DNA of 64,000 bases, taken from contig JBIKIN010000002.1 in the NCBI GenBank assembly GCA_044361595.1, positions 124,001-188,000 of the forward strand, given 5' to 3'. This DNA comes from Pseudopedobacter sp044361595. Lineage in GTDB: Bacteria > Bacteroidota > Bacteroidia > Sphingobacteriales > Sphingobacteriaceae. The notes under the pieces were generated by a model. It had not been told where the DNA came from and ran no database searches. It saw nothing but the letters and a program-made list of their open reading frames with translations. The translations under genes were made by a program, and so were the position numbers. Below are positions 1 through 9,062 of this stretch, piece after piece; position 1 is the first letter of the stretch; each line of letters starts with the position of its first letter.

Positions 1-202
1 TCTTTTTAAAATATAATTTATTGAGGTGAAAAATTAAAAAACCATCCCACCAGCTAAAGTGATTAGACAATAATAATATGGACTGATTGGGGTTAAAAGA
101 TTCTTGATTATAGTTAAAGCCAGAAAAATCACTCCGAATAATTTTACCAATATACCAGGTAAAAAATGCGTGGATTAACTTATTAGACTTTGGCTTAATC
201 AT
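1..202 (-). CDS. Lysophospholipid acyltransferase-like protein, partial (C-terminus beyond left edge)
   Basis: Reading leftward from an ATG at 200-202 gives 67 codons with no stop before the window ends. The fragment carries N-H-F-S-W-W-D at about residues 47-53, which fits the NHx4D (HX4D) acyl-transfer motif of the PlsC/1-acyl-glycerol-3-phosphate acyltransferase family, where His and Asp are catalytic. It starts 15 bases after the stop of the carotenoid desaturase gene on the same strand, so the two are probably co-transcribed. In Bacteroidota, acyltransferases of this family are found in carotenoid clusters, so acylation of a carotenoid or carotenoid glycoside is a plausible role (inference). 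A general phospholipid acyltransferase is the alternative. Only the N-terminal quarter or so is visible. Confidence 0.75.
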   Translation of the reverse strand, partial: MIKPKSNKLIHAFFTWYIGKIIRSDFSGFNYNQESFNPNQSILLLSNHFSWWDGFLIFHLNKLYFKK

Positions 203-217
203 AATTAAAAATCTAAT

Positions 218-1687
218 TTAAGCATTTGGTTCAATCATTTCTGCAACAATTTTAGCGGATAATAAGGCCAGCGGAATTCCGCCTCCTGGGTGCACACTTC
301 CACCCACAAAATATAAATTCTTTAATTTCTTGCTAAAATTAGCATGGCGCAGAAAAGCTGCAAACTGATTATTAGAGCTGGTACCATATAAAGAACCACG
401 GTACGATGATGTTTTCTCTTCTATGGTAACTGGATCTAATACCGCTTCGGTTGTTATTAAAGCTTTTATATCTTGTTTGAAATTTTTACTCAACTTTTTT
501 AAAATATTTGCCCGGGCTTGGGTTTTAAATTGCTCCCAATCTTGACCAATATTATTTGGTACATTAATCATGGTAAACCAGTTTTCGCAACCTTCAGGTG
601 CATCATTTGGTTGATTTTTACTACTGATGTTGATATAAACCGTAGGATCGTGATAAACCGATTTAGAATCAAAAAGATGCGAAAACTCCTCTTGATAATT
701 ATTACTAAAAAATATATTGTGCAAGCCTAAAGACGAAAATTGTTTCTTAATTCCCCAATAAAATATCAAGGCAGAAGATGAACGCTCTTGCTTTAAAATC
801 TTTTGAGGCTGTTGCTCGTCTTTCAATAATTGTTTGTAGGTAAAGTAAACATCCATGTTAGAAACCACTAAATCGGCTTCAATCTTTTCGTTACTAACCA
901 CAATTCCGTTTACTTTTTTATTGTTGATGCTAATTTGTGAGACCTCTTGATTGTAATGGAATTTTACGCCTAAATCCTCGGCCAATTTCACCAGACTTTG
1001 GGTGATGCTGTACATCCCTCCTTTTGGGAAATACGCTCCAAAACTTTGTTCTAAATGCGGAATTACGTTTAACGTTGCAGGCGCTTGGTAAGGGTTAGAG
1101 CCATTATATGTAGCAAATCTGTTAGCGTATTGCTGCATTTTGGCATCGCTAAAAAAAGAAGCGTTTGCCTTTGCCATGGTTCTAAAAGCGTCAATTTGCC
1201 CAAATTGAAGCATAGATTTTGCCGTATTTACATTGGTAAATGTTTTTAAAAGATGTAAAGATTTTTCTAGAAATACTTGATGCGTAATTTCATATATCTT
1301 TTTACTTTTTGCTAAATATTGATAAATCTCTTCCTTTCTAGAGGTTGTATTTTTAACAATTTCATCGGCAAAACGGTCTACATCTGCAAAAGCAGTAAAT
1401 TGGGTTTCATCATCCCAAAAATATCGGCAAACCTCGTCTAGTTTTTCGTATTCAAAATAATCTTTTGGATTTTTTCCGGCTAACTTAAAAAGCTCGTCTA
1501 CATATTGCGGCATGGTAAATAAGCTTGGACCAGCATCAAAACGGTAACCGTCTTGCTCAAAACTAGAAAGTTTACCTCCGGCATAACTATTTTTCTCGTA
1601 AACCGATACTTGGTAACCCTGAACAGCCAGCCTAATGGCCGATGCTATTCCGGCAATTCCGCTCCCTATAATTATTGCTTTAGACAT
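218..1687 (-). CDS. crtD: Carotenoid desaturase, CrtD/CrtI family (probably 1-hydroxycarotenoid 3,4-desaturase)
   Basis: This 489-residue FAD-dependent oxidoreductase has the dinucleotide-binding GSGIAG at residues 8-13, a following Glu at the end of the second strand (VYEKN), the AGGK segment near 37-40 and a C-terminal flavin-binding patch (NLYFVGGSVHPGGGIP, about 458-473) typical of carotenoid desaturases. The length fits CrtI/CrtD enzymes. The N-terminal wording (AIIIGSGIAGIASAIRLA) resembles Bacteroidota CrtD more than the phytoene desaturase CrtI, so 3,4-desaturation of a hydroxylated carotene is favoured. This subfamily choice is recognition, not proof. The enzyme is expected to be membrane-associated. 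The adjacent downstream acyltransferase suggests this is the end of a carotenoid operon running off the left edge. Confidence 0.82.
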   Translation of the reverse strand: MSKAIIIGSGIAGIASAIRLAVQGYQVSVYEKNSYAGGKLSSFEQDGYRFDAGPSLFTMPQYVDELFKLAGKNPKDYFEYEKLDEVCRYFWDDETQFTAFADVDRFADEIVKNTTSRKEEIYQYLAKSKKIYEITHQVFLEKSLHLLKTFTNVNTAKSMLQFGQIDAFRTMAKANASFFSDAKMQQYANRFATYNGSNPYQAPATLNVIPHLEQSFGAYFPKGGMYSITQSLVKLAEDLGVKFHYNQEVSQISINNKKVNGIVVSNEKIEADLVVSNMDVYFTYKQLLKDEQQPQKILKQERSSSALIFYWGIKKQFSSLGLHNIFFSNNYQEEFSHLFDSKSVYHDPTVYINISSKNQPNDAPEGCENWFTMINVPNNIGQDWEQFKTQARANILKKLSKNFKQDIKALITTEAVLDPVTIEEKTSSYRGSLYGTSSNNQFAAFLRHANFSKKLKNLYFVGGSVHPGGGIPLALLSAKIVAEMIEPNA

Positions 1688-1743
1688 TGCTAATAAAATG
1701 TTTTTTAATAGAAATTGTTCTTATCATTTAATAAAACCATCTA

Positions 1744-3144
1744 TTATTTTAAAGAATTTAATAAGACATACATTTTCTGACGCATACTACTTGCACTGCC
1801 CGAATAATTGTTAACCAATAAAGCAAAAGTTAAAGGCGTTTTACCTCCATTATTGGCATAACCAGCATAACCTAAAACATCGGCAATGGTACCGCTTTTC
1901 ATTTTTTGGTTGTTGTAAGTGGGTAAACTTTGGTAATAAGCATCAAACCAAGACATTTTTTTAGCTTCCTTTAAAACCATTGCCATAGTAAAGGTAGTGA
2001 CTCTGTTTTGAGGCGAAAGTCCGCTACCATCAACAATATTTAAACTATTCACATCAATTCCTCTACCCTTCCAATATTCTTGAACGTGTTTTACCCCTCC
2101 TATTGTTGATGCATTTTTACCAAATTTCCAGCCTAAGGTTCTAATCAGTTGCTCGCCATATAAATTCACGCTTTTTTGGTTAAAATAATAAACAATTTCC
2201 TTCAAACTTGGCGATGCAATGGTTAATAAAACAGTTTCGTTATTCTGTTTTTCATTATTTGCAATCAACTTAGCCGAATAGTTTTTAGAGCTTATATTGT
2301 TTACAGCCAAATATTGTTTCACGTCATAAGCCAATGCTAAAGGTGGATTTGGGATAGATAACCCAATTTCCTTTTTTAAATCTGTGGCGTAAGTTCCGCG
2401 TAAATAAACGGTATTTGTATAAGGCGCCGAGTATGCATAAACGCCGTCGCCAGAACCAGTACTTCCTGTGGTTAGCTCGTTTTTAAAATCTAAAAAAGGG
2501 TAAATTTTATCCTGATTTTGAATAGCCACTTGACCACCTACACTTTTAGAAGGAATGAAATTTAATTCAAACTGATTTTCGCCCCAGCAAAGTGCCGATG
2601 TTCCTGCTCCGTAATAGTTCCCCAAGTCTTGCCAAATCCAGCCTACCGGAAGTGATTGCGTATCCCAAATACTGGCATCGGCAATGATATCTCCATTAAT
2701 TTGTTGAATGCCTTTTTGTTGCAAAGCAGTTAATATTTGAGCTAATATTTTAGGCTTTTTAGTTTGCTCCCATCGCCAGCTGCCTAGTGTGGGGTCGCCG
2801 CCACCTTTTATGATGATATTACCGTTTAATATGCCGTTTTGGATGTTTCCGCTATAAAAAAATTCGGTTTTAAAGGTAAAATCCTGACCTAATAAGTCTA
2901 AGGCTGTTGCCGATGTGATGGTTTTTAGCGTAGATGCAGGCGCTAAACCTTGATTTTTTTGATGCTCAAAAATGATGGACCCTGTTTCTGCATTTAAAAC
3001 AGTGAGCGAGAAACTTGCGTATTTTAACTGTTCGTCTTGTTTAAATTTACTAAAGGCAGCATCAATTTTTTGAGTTAAAGTTTGGGCAGATAAGCCTTGT
3101 GACACAAAGAGAATTACCAGTAAAAAGTTGATGATGATCTTCAT
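1744..3144 (-). CDS. dacB: D-alanyl-D-alanine carboxypeptidase/endopeptidase, PBP4 type (peptidase S13)
   Basis: This is a 466-residue exported penicillin-binding protein. A Sec signal peptide ends near residue 20 (GLSAQ). The three S13 motifs are present: SxxK as S71-T-L-K74 (APASTLKTIT), SxN as SVN in KSVNLYGEQL (about 326), and a KSG triad variant in MKSGTIADV (about 415) in place of KTG. Between the first two lies the large insert typical of PBP4. The enzyme trims or cleaves peptidoglycan peptides in the periplasm. It lies 56 bases upstream of crtD on the same strand, with no functional link evident. Confidence in the family is high; the balance of carboxypeptidase to endopeptidase activity cannot be read from sequence. 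Confidence 0.9.
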   Translation of the reverse strand: MKIIINFLLVILFVSQGLSAQTLTQKIDAAFSKFKQDEQLKYASFSLTVLNAETGSIIFEHQKNQGLAPASTLKTITSATALDLLGQDFTFKTEFFYSGNIQNGILNGNIIIKGGGDPTLGSWRWEQTKKPKILAQILTALQQKGIQQINGDIIADASIWDTQSLPVGWIWQDLGNYYGAGTSALCWGENQFELNFIPSKSVGGQVAIQNQDKIYPFLDFKNELTTGSTGSGDGVYAYSAPYTNTVYLRGTYATDLKKEIGLSIPNPPLALAYDVKQYLAVNNISSKNYSAKLIANNEKQNNETVLLTIASPSLKEIVYYFNQKSVNLYGEQLIRTLGWKFGKNASTIGGVKHVQEYWKGRGIDVNSLNIVDGSGLSPQNRVTTFTMAMVLKEAKKMSWFDAYYQSLPTYNNQKMKSGTIADVLGYAGYANNGGKTPLTFALLVNNYSGSASSMRQKMYVLLNSLK

Positions 3145-3252
3145 TTGATATGTTATGACGAAAAATTTAATCGTCTAAAATAAAGAATAACACTACCAAT
3201 TAACATTAAAAAGGCTCAAAAAAGCAAAAATTTTATAGAGAGCTTTTTATGA

Positions 3253-3276
3253 GATAGGCTTGTTTGCAAGCTTATC
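3253..3276. repeat. Small intergenic inverted repeat
   Basis: A 10-base arm (GATAGGCTTG, 3253-3262) and its complement (CAAGCTTATC, 3267-3276) flank a TTTG loop, with one G-T pair. No T-run follows on either strand, so it is not a canonical terminator. The rest of 3145-3381 has a C-rich/G-rich stretch (about 3328-3371) and no coding signal. Confidence 0.4.
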
Positions 3277-3381
3277 AAAAAATTATAGAGTTTGAAACTC
3301 ATTTTTATTACCTAATCCGTAGTCCCCCCTATGCTAAACCCTGCCCGACAGACTATGGACTTTGGGGTGTTTCCTTAACCC

Positions 3382-3840
3382 TCATTCTTGAGCTAAACTA
3401 GGAAATGTTATCTTCCAATCAAGGTTTTTTAAATCTTTAATTGTATACGAGGCCTTTCCTAGGTATTTATTTCCTCTAACAATTTCTCTCCAGCTATAAT
3501 TAATCAAGGTTTCCTTTGATAAAAAAAAGAAATATATCTTTCCGTTCTTTGACTCACTTGCTATTGCTTCCCATTTAGAACTTGTCAAAGCTGCATTCGC
3601 GATACTTTTTGGAGAAATTAAATAAAAGTCTTCTGGTAATCTACTTAAAGAGTCATTACTCGCGAAATTAACTCCAATTCTTATCACATCTTCTTCTAAC
3701 CTTTCTTTTGATGAATAAGTGTAATAAACAGAATAACTTTGTGTGTTTTCAATTCGCAATCTATTATCAGCAGGATCACATGAGATAATAAATAACAAAA
3801 TAACTAATAGGTTATAAAACTTTAATTTACCAATAGCCAT
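3382..3840 (-). CDS. Predicted lipoprotein of unknown function (CDPADNR type)
   Basis: A 152-residue protein starts with a lipoprotein signal: hydrophobic segment at about 8-20, then I-I-S-C at 18-21. The mature protein opens CDPADNRL and is followed by about 130 residues of mixed alpha/beta character with several aromatics. I recognise the opening from unannotated Bacteroidota lipoproteins but know no function for them. It lies in an accessory pocket next to the remnant of an RHS-type toxin gene and another orphan lipoprotein gene. A role as an immunity or accessory lipoprotein is possible, but this is inference from position only. The start at 3840 gives the complete signal peptide. Confidence 0.7.
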   Translation of the reverse strand: MAIGKLKFYNLLVILLFIISCDPADNRLRIENTQSYSVYYTYSSKERLEEDVIRIGVNFASNDSLSRLPEDFYLISPKSIANAALTSSKWEAIASESKNGKIYFFFLSKETLINYSWREIVRGNKYLGKASYTIKDLKNLDWKITFPSLAQE

Positions 3841-3991
3841 ATCTTGTTAATCTTCTAACTCGTAAATAATCATCTAAACTTTTCCATAGTAATGCACAAG
3901 TCAAGCTCTAGCTATTTACCCAATTCGCTAAGACTTGCGCTAGTGGGGCAATAAATTGTATAAACCAGTATTTGATAAATTAAATCCATAA

Positions 3992-4180
3992 CTAAAGGTT
4001 ACCTCTTGCTATTTCTGCACTCATGCCACCAGAAATAGTGCCACTAAAGCCCATGCCTACTGCTTGCCAGCCTCTACTAGCTCCTTCTGCTTTTAGCAAT
4101 TTGCCTGAACCAGATGCAAATAAAGAACTAAATGCACCAGATAAGACGACATTTCCTATACTTCGACCTACTGCCCCAGT
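3992..4180 (-). pseudogene. Start-less fragment of an RHS/polymorphic-toxin-type protein
   Basis: Reading leftward from 4180 gives 62 codons and then TAG. The stretch is rich in Gly, Ala and Ser (for example GMGFSGTISGGMSAEIA), like the linker that follows the RHS core in Bacteroidota polymorphic toxins before the variable toxin tip. There is no start codon of its own at the left boundary. It begins directly after, and in the same frame as, the TAA stop of the lipoprotein gene at 4181-4801. The most likely reading is a leftover of a larger toxin gene whose N-terminus and tip are gone. The rest of 3841-3991 has no gene I can support. Confidence 0.5.
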
Positions 4181-4801
4181 TTAAGGAAAATCAAATAACT
4201 CGTCTGTAGGTTGCTTCCATTTTCTTGGAATTTTTGTTGAATCATTAAAATAAATTTCTAAAAATTCATCTTTACTTGTGGTTAAAATTATATTATCAAG
4301 CTCATCAACAACGAGTCTGTTTGGAAAAAACCTTTTGTTAGTAATTTTTAGATCCTTCAATTCATCTTTCAAAAAAATATCCAAAATTTTCCTATTTTCT
4401 TTAAACCATCCATAATTAGTGTGTGGAAAGTTTTTAATACAACAACTAAAATATTTTATATTTTTTGAATTTAAGTTTAGGTATAAAGAGAAATAAATAA
4501 TTAAATTTTCTTTAGAAAACCTTGAAAAATATTTTAGCCCAGAATTTGTGATTCTAAAATGTGATCCACTAATAGAAGCTAGCCTAATATTATTTACCTT
4601 CAATTCATTTTTCTTAAAAATAATGTTTATCCCAGAATTCTCATTTTCTGTAAAAAATAAAAGTTTTGATAAATTTGAAAATTTTGTTAAATCCTCAGAA
4701 AAATCATTTTTCAAATTAGATTTATTGAAACTAAAAAACTCTCTTTCAATACAAGATTGAGTAAAAAGTAAAATTATTAATGAATATAATATTTTTTTCA
4801 T
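4181..4801 (-). CDS. Predicted lipoprotein of unknown function
   Basis: A 206-residue protein begins with a lipoprotein signal peptide (MKKILYSLIILLFTQSC, Cys17). The body is very Asn/Lys/Phe-rich and strongly AT-rich at DNA level compared with the neighbouring housekeeping genes, which often marks accessory DNA. No domain is recognised. Its stop codon is followed in frame by the RHS-like fragment at 3992-4180. In polymorphic toxin loci, small lipoproteins can be immunity proteins, and that is one possibility here, unproven. About 160 bases of non-coding sequence separate it from the permease gene at 4962. Confidence 0.65.
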   Translation of the reverse strand: MKKILYSLIILLFTQSCIEREFFSFNKSNLKNDFSEDLTKFSNLSKLLFFTENENSGINIIFKKNELKVNNIRLASISGSHFRITNSGLKYFSRFSKENLIIYFSLYLNLNSKNIKYFSCCIKNFPHTNYGWFKENRKILDIFLKDELKDLKITNKRFFPNRLVVDELDNIILTTSKDEFLEIYFNDSTKIPRKWKQPTDELFDFP

Positions 4802-4961
4802 TTGAAATGATAATAATTCCGCTATTCGACATGTTACGCAGGATTTATCTCTTAAATGAAGTGGATTTTCTATCTACTATTTTTACCTACAATAGAACCA
4901 AACAGTGGCGCAATCAAACTTAAATATATAAAGAAGAATCAACAAAATAACAGAATACTTA

Positions 4962-6194
4962 CTACTCGTACCTCAAAGCCTCAACCGGGTCTAATTTAGA
5001 AGCTTTAGATGCTGGGATAATTCCTGATGCTAAACCTGTAGTTACACAAGCCACCAATCCAAAAAATATCCATAACCAAGGGATTAAGAAAGATGCACCC
5101 ATGGCTAAAGCCAATAGGTTACCCATTACAATGCCTAAAAATATACCTACAACACCACCAATTAGGCAAATAACTATGGCTTCGTACAAAAATTGTTTCC
5201 TTATTAATTTAGGGTTTGCGCCAATGGCTTTTCGTACACCAATTTCTCGGGTGCGTTCGGTAACAGATACCATCATGATATTCATCAGGGCAATGGCTGC
5301 GCCTACTAAGGTTATTAGTCCAATAGCGATACCAGCAATTTGGATGAATTTTAGATTATCTATCAATGTAGCGGCAATGGCATCGCTTTTGGTAATTTCA
5401 AAATTGCTATCTTCTTGTGTGTTTAATGCCCTTACTTTTCGCATTAAAACGGTTGCCTCGCCTATGGCGAATTCCATTTTAGTAGGGTCGGTAACCATAA
5501 CGGTAATGGTGTAGGTGGGATTAGGATTGGCCATGATTTGTCGGCCTTTTACTAATGGAACTACGCATACTTTATCGCCACCAAAACCCACGCTAGATCC
5601 TTTAGGTTCAAAAACACCAATTACTTTAAATTTACTACTTCCAATAGAAATGGTTTTATCTATAGCTGCTTCGTTTTTGAAAAACTTTTGTTTTACTTCA
5701 TCACCAATAATGACCACGCTAGAGCCAAATTCTACCTCAGACGGAGAGAAATTTCGCCCTTCTTTGATTTTATAACCACCAGTAAAGAGGTAAGAATCAT
5801 CGGCACCAATTACAGATATGTTTGGATTACTTTTTTCGTTTTGATATTTAACCGTAGAGCCAAAAGAAACAAAGGTATTTACAGAAACAATGGTGGGGAA
5901 ATCAAATCGCTCTTTAAAATCCATGGCTTGGCGATAATCTATGATAGGCCAACTTTTTGGTCGGTTACCGTTACCTCCAATTCTAATCCCAATTCCGCGG
6001 TTACGGATAGTAAAAGAATTTGCCCCTAAACTAGAAAAAGTGTTGTTTAAAGAACCTTTAATGGCATCTATAGAAGTTAAAATACCCACCAAAGCCATCA
6101 ATCCAATAGCAATAATTAAAGCAGTTAAAAAGGTTCTTAATTTATTACTCTTGATAGATTGTAGGGCTACCTTTACATTTTCTATATTATCCAT
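4962..6194 (-). CDS. ABC transporter permease, MacB/FtsX family
   Basis: This 410-residue inner-membrane protein has the MacB topology: one N-terminal transmembrane helix (about 20-42), a periplasmic MacB_PCD domain of some 220 residues, then three C-terminal helices with the FtsX signature (VTERTREIGVRKAIGA, about 312-327). Such permeases pair with an ATPase of the LolD/MacB kind and do mechanotransmission rather than substrate passage, for example in lipoprotein release or in export of peptides and antibiotics. No ATPase or adaptor gene adjoins it here, so it must work with subunits encoded elsewhere. The GH3 gene follows upstream, 95 bases away on the same strand. Confidence 0.88.
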   Translation of the reverse strand: MDNIENVKVALQSIKSNKLRTFLTALIIAIGLMALVGILTSIDAIKGSLNNTFSSLGANSFTIRNRGIGIRIGGNGNRPKSWPIIDYRQAMDFKERFDFPTIVSVNTFVSFGSTVKYQNEKSNPNISVIGADDSYLFTGGYKIKEGRNFSPSEVEFGSSVVIIGDEVKQKFFKNEAAIDKTISIGSSKFKVIGVFEPKGSSVGFGGDKVCVVPLVKGRQIMANPNPTYTITVMVTDPTKMEFAIGEATVLMRKVRALNTQEDSNFEITKSDAIAATLIDNLKFIQIAGIAIGLITLVGAAIALMNIMMVSVTERTREIGVRKAIGANPKLIRKQFLYEAIVICLIGGVVGIFLGIVMGNLLALAMGASFLIPWLWIFFGLVACVTTGLASGIIPASKASKLDPVEALRYE

Positions 6195-6289
6195 TTACAA
6201 TAAGCTACAGCTAAAATTACAAAAACTTAAGGTTAAGACTTAACTATGCTTGGTTTTGTTACAGTTTATTTCTGGTTTTATGAATTAAT

Positions 6290-7999
6290 TTATAAACCGT
6301 CGCCATATTTAAAAAAGCTATTGATACTTACCGGTAATTTACCTTGTGATTTTAATTTACCCAAAACTACTTTTGCAGCAGAATTTTCCATTTCTACGCT
6401 GTTTTGATAACCTACAATAATGCTTTTACTTTTTTCTATTCCAGGTAAACCAGCTATAGTGTAAGGATTGGCAAGTATTACAGAGATGGTGTTTGCTTTT
6501 GAAACATCCGTAATTAGTGATTTTAAATTGTTGTTATAATCTAACTGACTAGATGGACGCTTACGGGTATCATAAACGACATTGATGATTTGATCAAAAT
6601 TTTGAAGACTAGCTTTTACTTGATTGTATTCTGTTTCGCTTAGTTCTTTAGGAATTAAAAATAAAGTGGTATTTGGATAAGCTTGATTGATGCTTTTATA
6701 AAATGCAGGTTCTTTTTGCTGACCTATACATAAAACGGCTGTTTTGCGAATAAAATCGTTTCTTAATGGAATAATATTATCGTTTTTCACGACTGTTACC
6801 GCAGCATCTGTAAGGTTTTGAATCAATTGATAAGAGGCTGGTCTATTTAAATCGGTAACAACATTTTGGGTGTTAACAGTATCTAAATTATTTAAACCCA
6901 TCCAATATTTGGCTTCTAAAATCTTTTTTACTTTTTGATTAATGTCTTCCCAAGTTAAACGATGATGTCTGATAGATTTACGTATTAAATGGATGGCTCT
7001 TTCTGTGTTTTCTGATAATTCTAACACATCGTTTCCGGCAATAATACCGCGTACATCAGCTTCGCCATTTGGGAAATATTTAACCACACCTTTCATACCC
7101 ATAGCATCAGAAAAAATTAAACCTTTAAACCCTAATTTCTCTTTTAAAATATTGGTAACTATGGGTTTAGAAAGTGTTGATGGCAGGTTTTTGGTGCTAT
7201 CTAAATTTGGAATATTCATGTGGGCCACCATAATTCCACTCAAGTTTTCGGCAAAAGCTTGTTTAAAAGGATACATTTCTAAAGAATCTAACCTTGCAGC
7301 AGTAAATGGTAGTTTAGGTAAATCGTAATGAGAATCTACATCGGTATCGCCATGGCCTGGAAAATGCTTTGCTGTGGTAAATATTCCACTTTCTTGCATC
7401 CCTTTCATGTAGGCAATGCTTTTTTGTGCCACATTAAATTTGTTATCGCCAAAAGAACGGTAATTAATCACCGGATTTCTAGGGTTATTATTGATATCCA
7501 TTACTGGCGCAAAATTGATATGCATGCCTAATCTTTTGAAATCTTTGGCAACTTCTTGCCCCATTTGGTAGATTAGTCTATTATTTTGAATAGCACCTAG
7601 AGTCATTTGATAAGGATAAGAAACAGTGCTATCCAATCGCATACCTAAACCCCACTCGGCATCCATGGCTATCATGAGTGGGATTTTAGCTAAAGCTTGA
7701 TATTGATTGGTGAGTAGGGCTTGCCTACCTGGACCGCCTTGAAAGAAAACTACTCCGCCCAACTGCTGTTTTTTGATCACCAAAGCAACAGAATCGGCAT
7801 ATTTCTGGCCTAAATCTGTATGTGCTCTTACCATAAATAATTGTGCAATTTTCTCGTTCCGAGTCATCTTCTTAAAAACAGAATCGACCCACTTATTGGG
7901 GTTATTGATTGTTTTTAAGAATGGAACAGGCGTTTGTGCCGATAAGGAATTCAGTATTGCAAGCAGCAAACTAAAGGTAACAACAAGATTTTTCTTCAT
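6290..7999 (-). CDS. Beta-N-acetylglucosaminidase, glycoside hydrolase family 3 (NagZ-like)
   Basis: A 569-residue exported enzyme with a signal peptide (cleavage near LSAQ, about 22). The NagZ hallmark KHFPGHGDTDVDSH (about 209-222) supplies the His-Asp general acid/base pair, and the nucleophile Asp lies in FSDAMGMKG (about 295). A C-terminal alpha/beta domain follows. It is expected to remove beta-1,4-linked GlcNAc from muropeptides or chitin-like sugars. The signal peptide puts it outside the cytoplasm, unlike E. coli NagZ. Some related Bacteroidota proteins carry an additional C-terminal serine-hydrolase domain, which is absent here. The small membrane-protein gene at 8009-8206 ends 9 bases upstream, so the two may be co-transcribed. 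Confidence 0.88.
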   Translation of the reverse strand: MKKNLVVTFSLLLAILNSLSAQTPVPFLKTINNPNKWVDSVFKKMTRNEKIAQLFMVRAHTDLGQKYADSVALVIKKQQLGGVVFFQGGPGRQALLTNQYQALAKIPLMIAMDAEWGLGMRLDSTVSYPYQMTLGAIQNNRLIYQMGQEVAKDFKRLGMHINFAPVMDINNNPRNPVINYRSFGDNKFNVAQKSIAYMKGMQESGIFTTAKHFPGHGDTDVDSHYDLPKLPFTAARLDSLEMYPFKQAFAENLSGIMVAHMNIPNLDSTKNLPSTLSKPIVTNILKEKLGFKGLIFSDAMGMKGVVKYFPNGEADVRGIIAGNDVLELSENTERAIHLIRKSIRHHRLTWEDINQKVKKILEAKYWMGLNNLDTVNTQNVVTDLNRPASYQLIQNLTDAAVTVVKNDNIIPLRNDFIRKTAVLCIGQQKEPAFYKSINQAYPNTTLFLIPKELSETEYNQVKASLQNFDQIINVVYDTRKRPSSQLDYNNNLKSLITDVSKANTISVILANPYTIAGLPGIEKSKSIIVGYQNSVEMENSAAKVVLGKLKSQGKLPVSINSFFKYGDGL

Positions 8000-8008
8000 A
8001 CAATGGTT

Positions 8009-8206
8009 TTACAAAACAAAAAAACTACCTGCAAAAAAGTATAGAAAGATAATTCCCAAAATAAAGGTAATACCTAAACCAATAGCTACACTAAAAGACA
8101 AAGACAATTTATTATTTCCTACTTTTTTATTGATAAGTTTATTAATAATAATGATGAAGAAGACGCTGGCTAAGATATAAATTAAAAGAAAGATTATAAA
8201 CTTCAT
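8009..8206 (-). CDS. Small two-helix membrane protein, unknown function
   Basis: Sixty-five residues form two hydrophobic helices (about 2-22 and 37-62) joined by a short Lys/Asn-rich loop, a clean small membrane-protein profile. It sits 9 bases upstream of the GH3 gene on the same strand, which favours a real co-transcribed gene over a chance frame. No family is recognised and no function is proposed. Confidence 0.5.
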   Translation of the reverse strand: MKFIIFLLIYILASVFFIIIINKLINKKVGNNKLSLSFSVAIGLGITFILGIIFLYFFAGSFFVL

Positions 8207-8415
8207 TTTTTAAAATTAAATGTAAAATATGTATTAATAAGGCTACAATTTTTTAACTATTATATGCAAGGTAATTAGGTTATGAATAAATAATTATTAA
8301 TCTGTACAAAGGCCCTCAAACTACAAAAAACCTTATTAATAACGATTAAATCTGATTTTAAAAATTTTGGCATCATTGTTTAACAGTTGTAAACAACAAA
8401 TTAAAAAAGAAAATT

Positions 8416-9048
8416 ATGAAAAGATTATTTATAGCAGCGTTTGCCATGCTAGTAGTAAGTAGTGTAAATGCACAAGAGAAAAGTTCTAAAGGACCAAGTT
8501 TTGGTTTAAAAGGTGGTGTAAGTTTTAGTAACATTATTAAAACAGATGACTCTGACTTTGAAACCAATTTTGTAACAGGCTTTAACGCTGGTGCATTTGT
8601 AAATGTCCCTATTTTAGACAAATTAGCGTTTCAGCCAGAGCTAATGTTTTCACAGAAAGGTTATAAGTCTGATAGAAGCGGGATTTTAGGAAGTGGTACA
8701 CTAACACAGAAAACAAACTGGATAGAAATTCCAATTTTAGCAGCTATTGAAGCTGCACCAGGTTTTAACGTGTTTTTAGGTCCGCAAGTATCTTTCTTAA
8801 CTAAAACTACCAATACCTACGATGGCACTTTTACTAGTGCTCAACAAACCAAATACGAAGACGATGCCGACAAGTTTAAGAAAAGCATAGTAGGTGGTGT
8901 AGCCGGAATTGGATTTAATGTAGGAAATAATATAAGTGTTAACGGAAGGTATGCGTTAGATTTTCAGAAAAACAACGAAAACGGAACAACAGAAACTCCT
9001 CAATTTAAAAACCAAGTTTGGCAAGCAGGTTTAGCATTTAAGTTCTAA
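8416..9048 (+). CDS. Outer-membrane beta-barrel protein, PorT/OmpW-like family (OMP_b-brl_2)
   Basis: A 210-residue protein with a signal peptide cleaved near VNAQE (residue 20) and alternating short beta-strand segments ending in a C-terminal Phe (AGLAFKF), the usual outer-membrane insertion signal. GLKGGVSFSNI and QPELMFSQKG are typical of the small 8-stranded barrels abundant in Bacteroidota. Role unknown; many are structural or stress-related. It is transcribed alone and ends at a strong hairpin terminator at 9063-9105. The upstream 209-base region (8207-8415) holds its promoter, in which I could not identify a convincing TAnnTTTG box. Confidence 0.85.
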   Translation: MKRLFIAAFAMLVVSSVNAQEKSSKGPSFGLKGGVSFSNIIKTDDSDFETNFVTGFNAGAFVNVPILDKLAFQPELMFSQKGYKSDRSGILGSGTLTQKTNWIEIPILAAIEAAPGFNVFLGPQVSFLTKTTNTYDGTFTSAQQTKYEDDADKFKKSIVGGVAGIGFNVGNNISVNGRYALDFQKNNENGTTETPQFKNQVWQAGLAFKF

Positions 9049-9062
9049 ATAAAATAAATACT

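Noticed and set aside
3300..3381. C-rich/G-rich intergenic stretch as a mobile element
   Set aside because: No second copy or clear inverted ends occur in the window, so I cannot support an element call.
4802..4961. Possible further toxin-like remnant (IAPLFGSIVG) on the minus strand
   Set aside because: Only about 15 codons before a stop, with no upstream open frame; indistinguishable from chance.
5101..6243. Several plus-strand open frames opposite the MacB-type permease
   Set aside because: They overlap a clearly conserved minus-strand gene, have no recognisable domains and look like reverse-strand shadows.
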